NCBI GenBank assembly: GCA_017795085.1
Contig: CP051246.1
Coordinates: 2,234,514-2,298,513, forward strand
Length of the DNA stretch: 64,000 bases
Reading direction: 5' to 3'
DNA from: Salegentibacter sp.
Lineage (GTDB): Bacteria > Bacteroidota > Bacteroidia > Flavobacteriales > Flavobacteriaceae
The position numbers and the translations under genes are program-made. Positions within the stretch are counted from its first letter, which is position 1, and each line of letters starts with the position of its first letter. Positions 61,804 to 64,000 of the stretch are shown piece by piece. The notes below the pieces were generated by a model that saw nothing but the letters and a program-made list of their open reading frames with translations, did no database searches and had not been told where the DNA came from.

Positions 61804-62448
61804 CTATTCACTCATTTTCTCGGCTTCTTTTCCAAGCTTTTTAACATCGGTAGGATATGGGTTTTCTTTTAAAATTTTAGCTAGATGCATTAGATTATGC
61901 GCCATAAGCAGCATCATATTATTGGTAAATTCATATTTATTCCCTTGGGCTTTAATATAACTTGGGCCAGGACCTGCTTTACCTACATAATAACAAAAAG
62001 CATTTACCGGAATGCTAAACCCGTGTTCAGAAAGGTCAAAAAGTATACTGGAAATCGCCTTTTTAGCGCCGTCTTCATTCCCATCCACCATAACACCGGC
62101 TACTTTGTTATATGTGGGATATCGGCCGTTTTCATCATGGCCTTCTTCCATAATTCCATCAAACCTCTCGGCAACTAATTTAGCAACAGCGCTGCGGTCT
62201 CCCCGCCAAATTGGAGTAGCAAGAATAAGAATATCACATTCTTTTACTTTAGTAAGGATTTTGGGCCATTCATCACCCTCACCTTCATCTGAAGTTACCC
62301 CAAATCTAACATTGTAATCAACAACTTTCATAATTTCAGTTGCTATTTTCAAATCATTGAAAACCTTTTCGGCCTGTTCTATAAATGCCTCGGTATTGGA
62401 AGTTTCGGGAGAATTTTTTAAAGTACAATTTAGAAATAAAGCCTTCAT
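61804..62448 (-). CDS. Flavodoxin-like NAD(P)H-dependent FMN reductase
   Basis: 214 residues. MKALFLNCTLKNSPETSNTE and ILATPIWRGDRSAVAKLVAE are the nucleotide and flavin contact regions of the NADPH-dependent FMN reductase/flavodoxin family. GDEWPKILTKVKECDILILA precedes the latter. Substrate unknown; such enzymes reduce quinones, azo or nitro compounds. It diverges from the kelch gene across 122 bp. Confidence 0.88.
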   Translation of the reverse strand: MKALFLNCTLKNSPETSNTEAFIEQAEKVFNDLKIATEIMKVVDYNVRFGVTSDEGEGDEWPKILTKVKECDILILATPIWRGDRSAVAKLVAERFDGIMEEGHDENGRYPTYNKVAGVMVDGNEDGAKKAISSILFDLSEHGFSIPVNAFCYYVGKAGPGPSYIKAQGNKYEFTNNMMLLMAHNLMHLAKILKENPYPTDVKKLGKEAEKMSE

Positions 62449-62570
62449 TTTTATGATTTTAGTATTTTAAATTGGTCGAACTAACTTATAAAAACACGCC
62501 CGTCTTTACCGTTAATGAAGCCTTAGTCTTCTGTTATAAATTTCCTAACTTTATAACTAAAATTCAGCAT

Positions 62571-63848
62571 ATGTCTAAAGTCTTAATTTCTGGTTTATTT
62601 CTAATTTTCACCCTCACTCTTCCCGCCCAATCCTGGCAAAGACTTCCTTCGGAAAAACTGCCGGAAAAAAGGCATGAAAATGCTTTTGTAAAAGCCGGAA
62701 ATAAATTATTGCTAATTGGCGGCCGCGGTAAAAAACCTATTGATGTTTATAATTTAGATAAAAAAGACTGGAGCAAAGGCCAACAACCTCCTTTGGAAAT
62801 ACACCATTTTCAGGCAGTAACTTTAGACGGACTGGTATACATAATTGGTGCTTTTACCGGTGGTTGGCCTAATGAAACACCTATTTCCCACATTCTTATT
62901 TATAACCCGGAAGATGATTTTTGGAGTATTGGACCAGAAATCCCGGAAAATCGCAGGCGCGGTGCGGCAGGTGTAAGTGTTTATAAAAGTAAGATTTATA
63001 TTTCCAACGGAATAATAAACGGACATACTTCCGGGTGGATAAGTTGGTTTGATGAATTTGATCCGTATAAAAACGCCTGGAAAAAACTTCCAAATTCACC
63101 CCGCCCCAGAGATCATTTCCAATCGGTTGTGGTTAAGGATAAACTTTTTGTTGCAGGCGGAAGAAAATCGGGTAGCGTTGAAAACAGCGGTTTTGGAGGC
63201 ACAGTAAAACCTACTGATGTATATGATTTTATTTCAGGAAGTTGGAGAGAAGTCGCTGAAATCCCCACCCCACGTGCCGGAACTGCTGCCACCGTATTTA
63301 ATGAAAAGCCGGTGATTTTAGGCGGGGAAAGTGATAAACAGGAAACCGCGCACAGCGAAGTTGAAATTTTTGACATGCACAATGAAACCTGGAAAAACCT
63401 CCCCGATTTGCAAAACGGCCGTCATGGTACTCAGGTTATTAACTTGAACAATCAACTTATTATTGGGGCCGGAAGTGGTAATCGCGGGGGTGGTCCCGAA
63501 CTTGATGATTTTGAAGTTTTTCTTACTTCAGAACAAATAGATTTTGGCAACAAAGAAATAATTCCAGGAAAATTAAAGGTTTCTGTTGAAGAAATAGACT
63601 TCAACAATGGGGAAAATCAGAAAATAAGCCTTGAGAACCAGGGAGGAAATCAGGCACAACTTATTAGTTATATCCAAATTGATAATAAGGAAGCCTTTCA
63701 AATTAAAAATCGAAAATCGCTGCCAAAAATACTCGCCCCAAATACTGGTGTTGATATTGAGTTGAAGGCTCAAAAATCAGGAGAAGGCTTTCTTCTAATA
63801 AAACCCGAGGGTGATAAAGAACCAATTTTAGTTACCTTAAAAAACTAA
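62571..63848 (+). CDS. Exported kelch-repeat protein with Ig-like C-terminus
   Basis: 425 residues from ATG 62571, the start that gives a signal peptide (MSKVLISGLFLIFTLTLPAQ); the frame upstream is not signal-like. Kelch repeats (about 30-320) with LLLIGGRGKKPIDVYNLDKK, VYIIGAFTGGW, LFVAGGRKSG and PVILGGESDKQ form a beta-propeller. A C-terminal Ig-like domain (about 330-425; VSVEEIDFNNGENQKISLEN) resembles ASH/DUF1573-type domains. A surface or periplasmic binding role is likely; the ligand is unknown. Confidence 0.88.
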   Translation: MSKVLISGLFLIFTLTLPAQSWQRLPSEKLPEKRHENAFVKAGNKLLLIGGRGKKPIDVYNLDKKDWSKGQQPPLEIHHFQAVTLDGLVYIIGAFTGGWPNETPISHILIYNPEDDFWSIGPEIPENRRRGAAGVSVYKSKIYISNGIINGHTSGWISWFDEFDPYKNAWKKLPNSPRPRDHFQSVVVKDKLFVAGGRKSGSVENSGFGGTVKPTDVYDFISGSWREVAEIPTPRAGTAATVFNEKPVILGGESDKQETAHSEVEIFDMHNETWKNLPDLQNGRHGTQVINLNNQLIIGAGSGNRGGGPELDDFEVFLTSEQIDFGNKEIIPGKLKVSVEEIDFNNGENQKISLENQGGNQAQLISYIQIDNKEAFQIKNRKSLPKILAPNTGVDIELKAQKSGEGFLLIKPEGDKEPILVTLKN

Positions 63849-63941
63849 ATTTCTTTTTTAAAACAGATTTTATAAATACGTATTATTTTCTATCTTGCCT
63901 TTGCCGTGTTTGAATTCCCCTAATCGGTGTAAGCCAAGATT

Positions 63942-64000
63942 ATGAATACCCCAAACCTAGATCCAGCGCAAGAAATTGAACGCTTAAAAACCGTTCTTTC
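63942..64000 (+). CDS. 5' end of a gene cut by the window edge
   Basis: ATG 63942 opens a frame MNTPNLDPAQEIERLKTVLS that runs off the end. The acidic helical start resembles the N-termini of PAS or GAF signalling proteins but is too short to assign. Confidence 0.5.
   Translation, partial: MNTPNLDPAQEIERLKTVL

Noticed and set aside
1..64000. CRISPR array or rRNA operon
   Set aside because: No regularly spaced identical repeats with unique spacers and no rRNA-like conserved sequence were seen. The only RNA gene found is tRNA-Pro.

Overview
The window looks like the chromosome of a marine-type member of the Flavobacteriaceae (Bacteroidota), probably near Gramella/Christiangramia, Salegentibacter or Zunongwangia. 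Support: AT-rich sequence, many short lipoproteins with a Bacteroidota-style signal followed by acidic residues, IntDOT-like integrases, LytTR/PF06580 two-component genes, a parA-parB-DUF5683-dapB-lepB-WbqC block, and a methylmalonyl-CoA mutase pair. The genus is a guess.

Bases 1-27,574 are accessory DNA. A tRNA-Pro(UGG) gene at 27,563-27,637 (minus strand) has its 3' end repeated as a 13-bp direct repeat at 1,805-1,817. Each repeat has an integrase gene beside it in the same orientation (535-1,725 and 26,125-27,324). This reads as two integrative islands in tandem at one tRNA: island A (about 1.8-27.6 kb, complete here) and island B (running off the left edge).

Island A contains, in order: a truncated HEXXH-metallopeptidase tail with a coupled lipoprotein and a frameshifted ORF; a metal-efflux operon (Fur-family regulator, small lipoprotein, DUF2231 membrane protein, cation diffusion facilitator); a decayed IS transposase that abuts the Fur gene; a membrane protein and a truncated nhaP2-type antiporter; a 10-kb one-way array of lipoproteins and envelope proteins (OmpA-like, lipocalin-like, FN3-like, laminin-B-like); a DUF4870 and a DUF4412 protein; and, divergently, a LytTR response regulator with two LytS-type kinases. 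Two copies of a ~530-bp noncoding repeat flank the metal/IS segment, and a partial third copy lies in island B. All three carry a pair of short motifs exactly 42 bp apart; the motif sequence differs between copies but the two members of a pair change together.

From 27.6 kb onwards the genes are core: PQQ-type sugar dehydrogenase, udk, divIC/ftsB, mutA-mutB, a 2,4-dienoyl-CoA reductase-like SDR, then parA-parB-DUF5683-dapB-lepB-wbqC on the plus strand. These converge on a minus-strand block (EEP hydrolase, two rhomboids, mutL, small membrane protein, ribH, TPR protein). The plus-strand run recF-lipoprotein-DUF721-rlu follows. Next come minus-strand genes for a predicted extracytoplasmic glutamate racemase and N-acyl-D-amino-acid deacylase, then wrbA and a gamma-glutamyltransferase, a 1,213-residue CheB-CheR-PAS-histidine kinase fusion, apt, a flavodoxin-like reductase and a kelch protein. 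A 50-codon gene at 61,070-61,222 is also present.

The strongest leads are the tandem islands at tRNA-Pro, the structured ~530-bp repeat with co-varying motifs, the modular lipoprotein array beside a LytTR system with two kinases, and the extracytoplasmic D-amino-acid gene pair.
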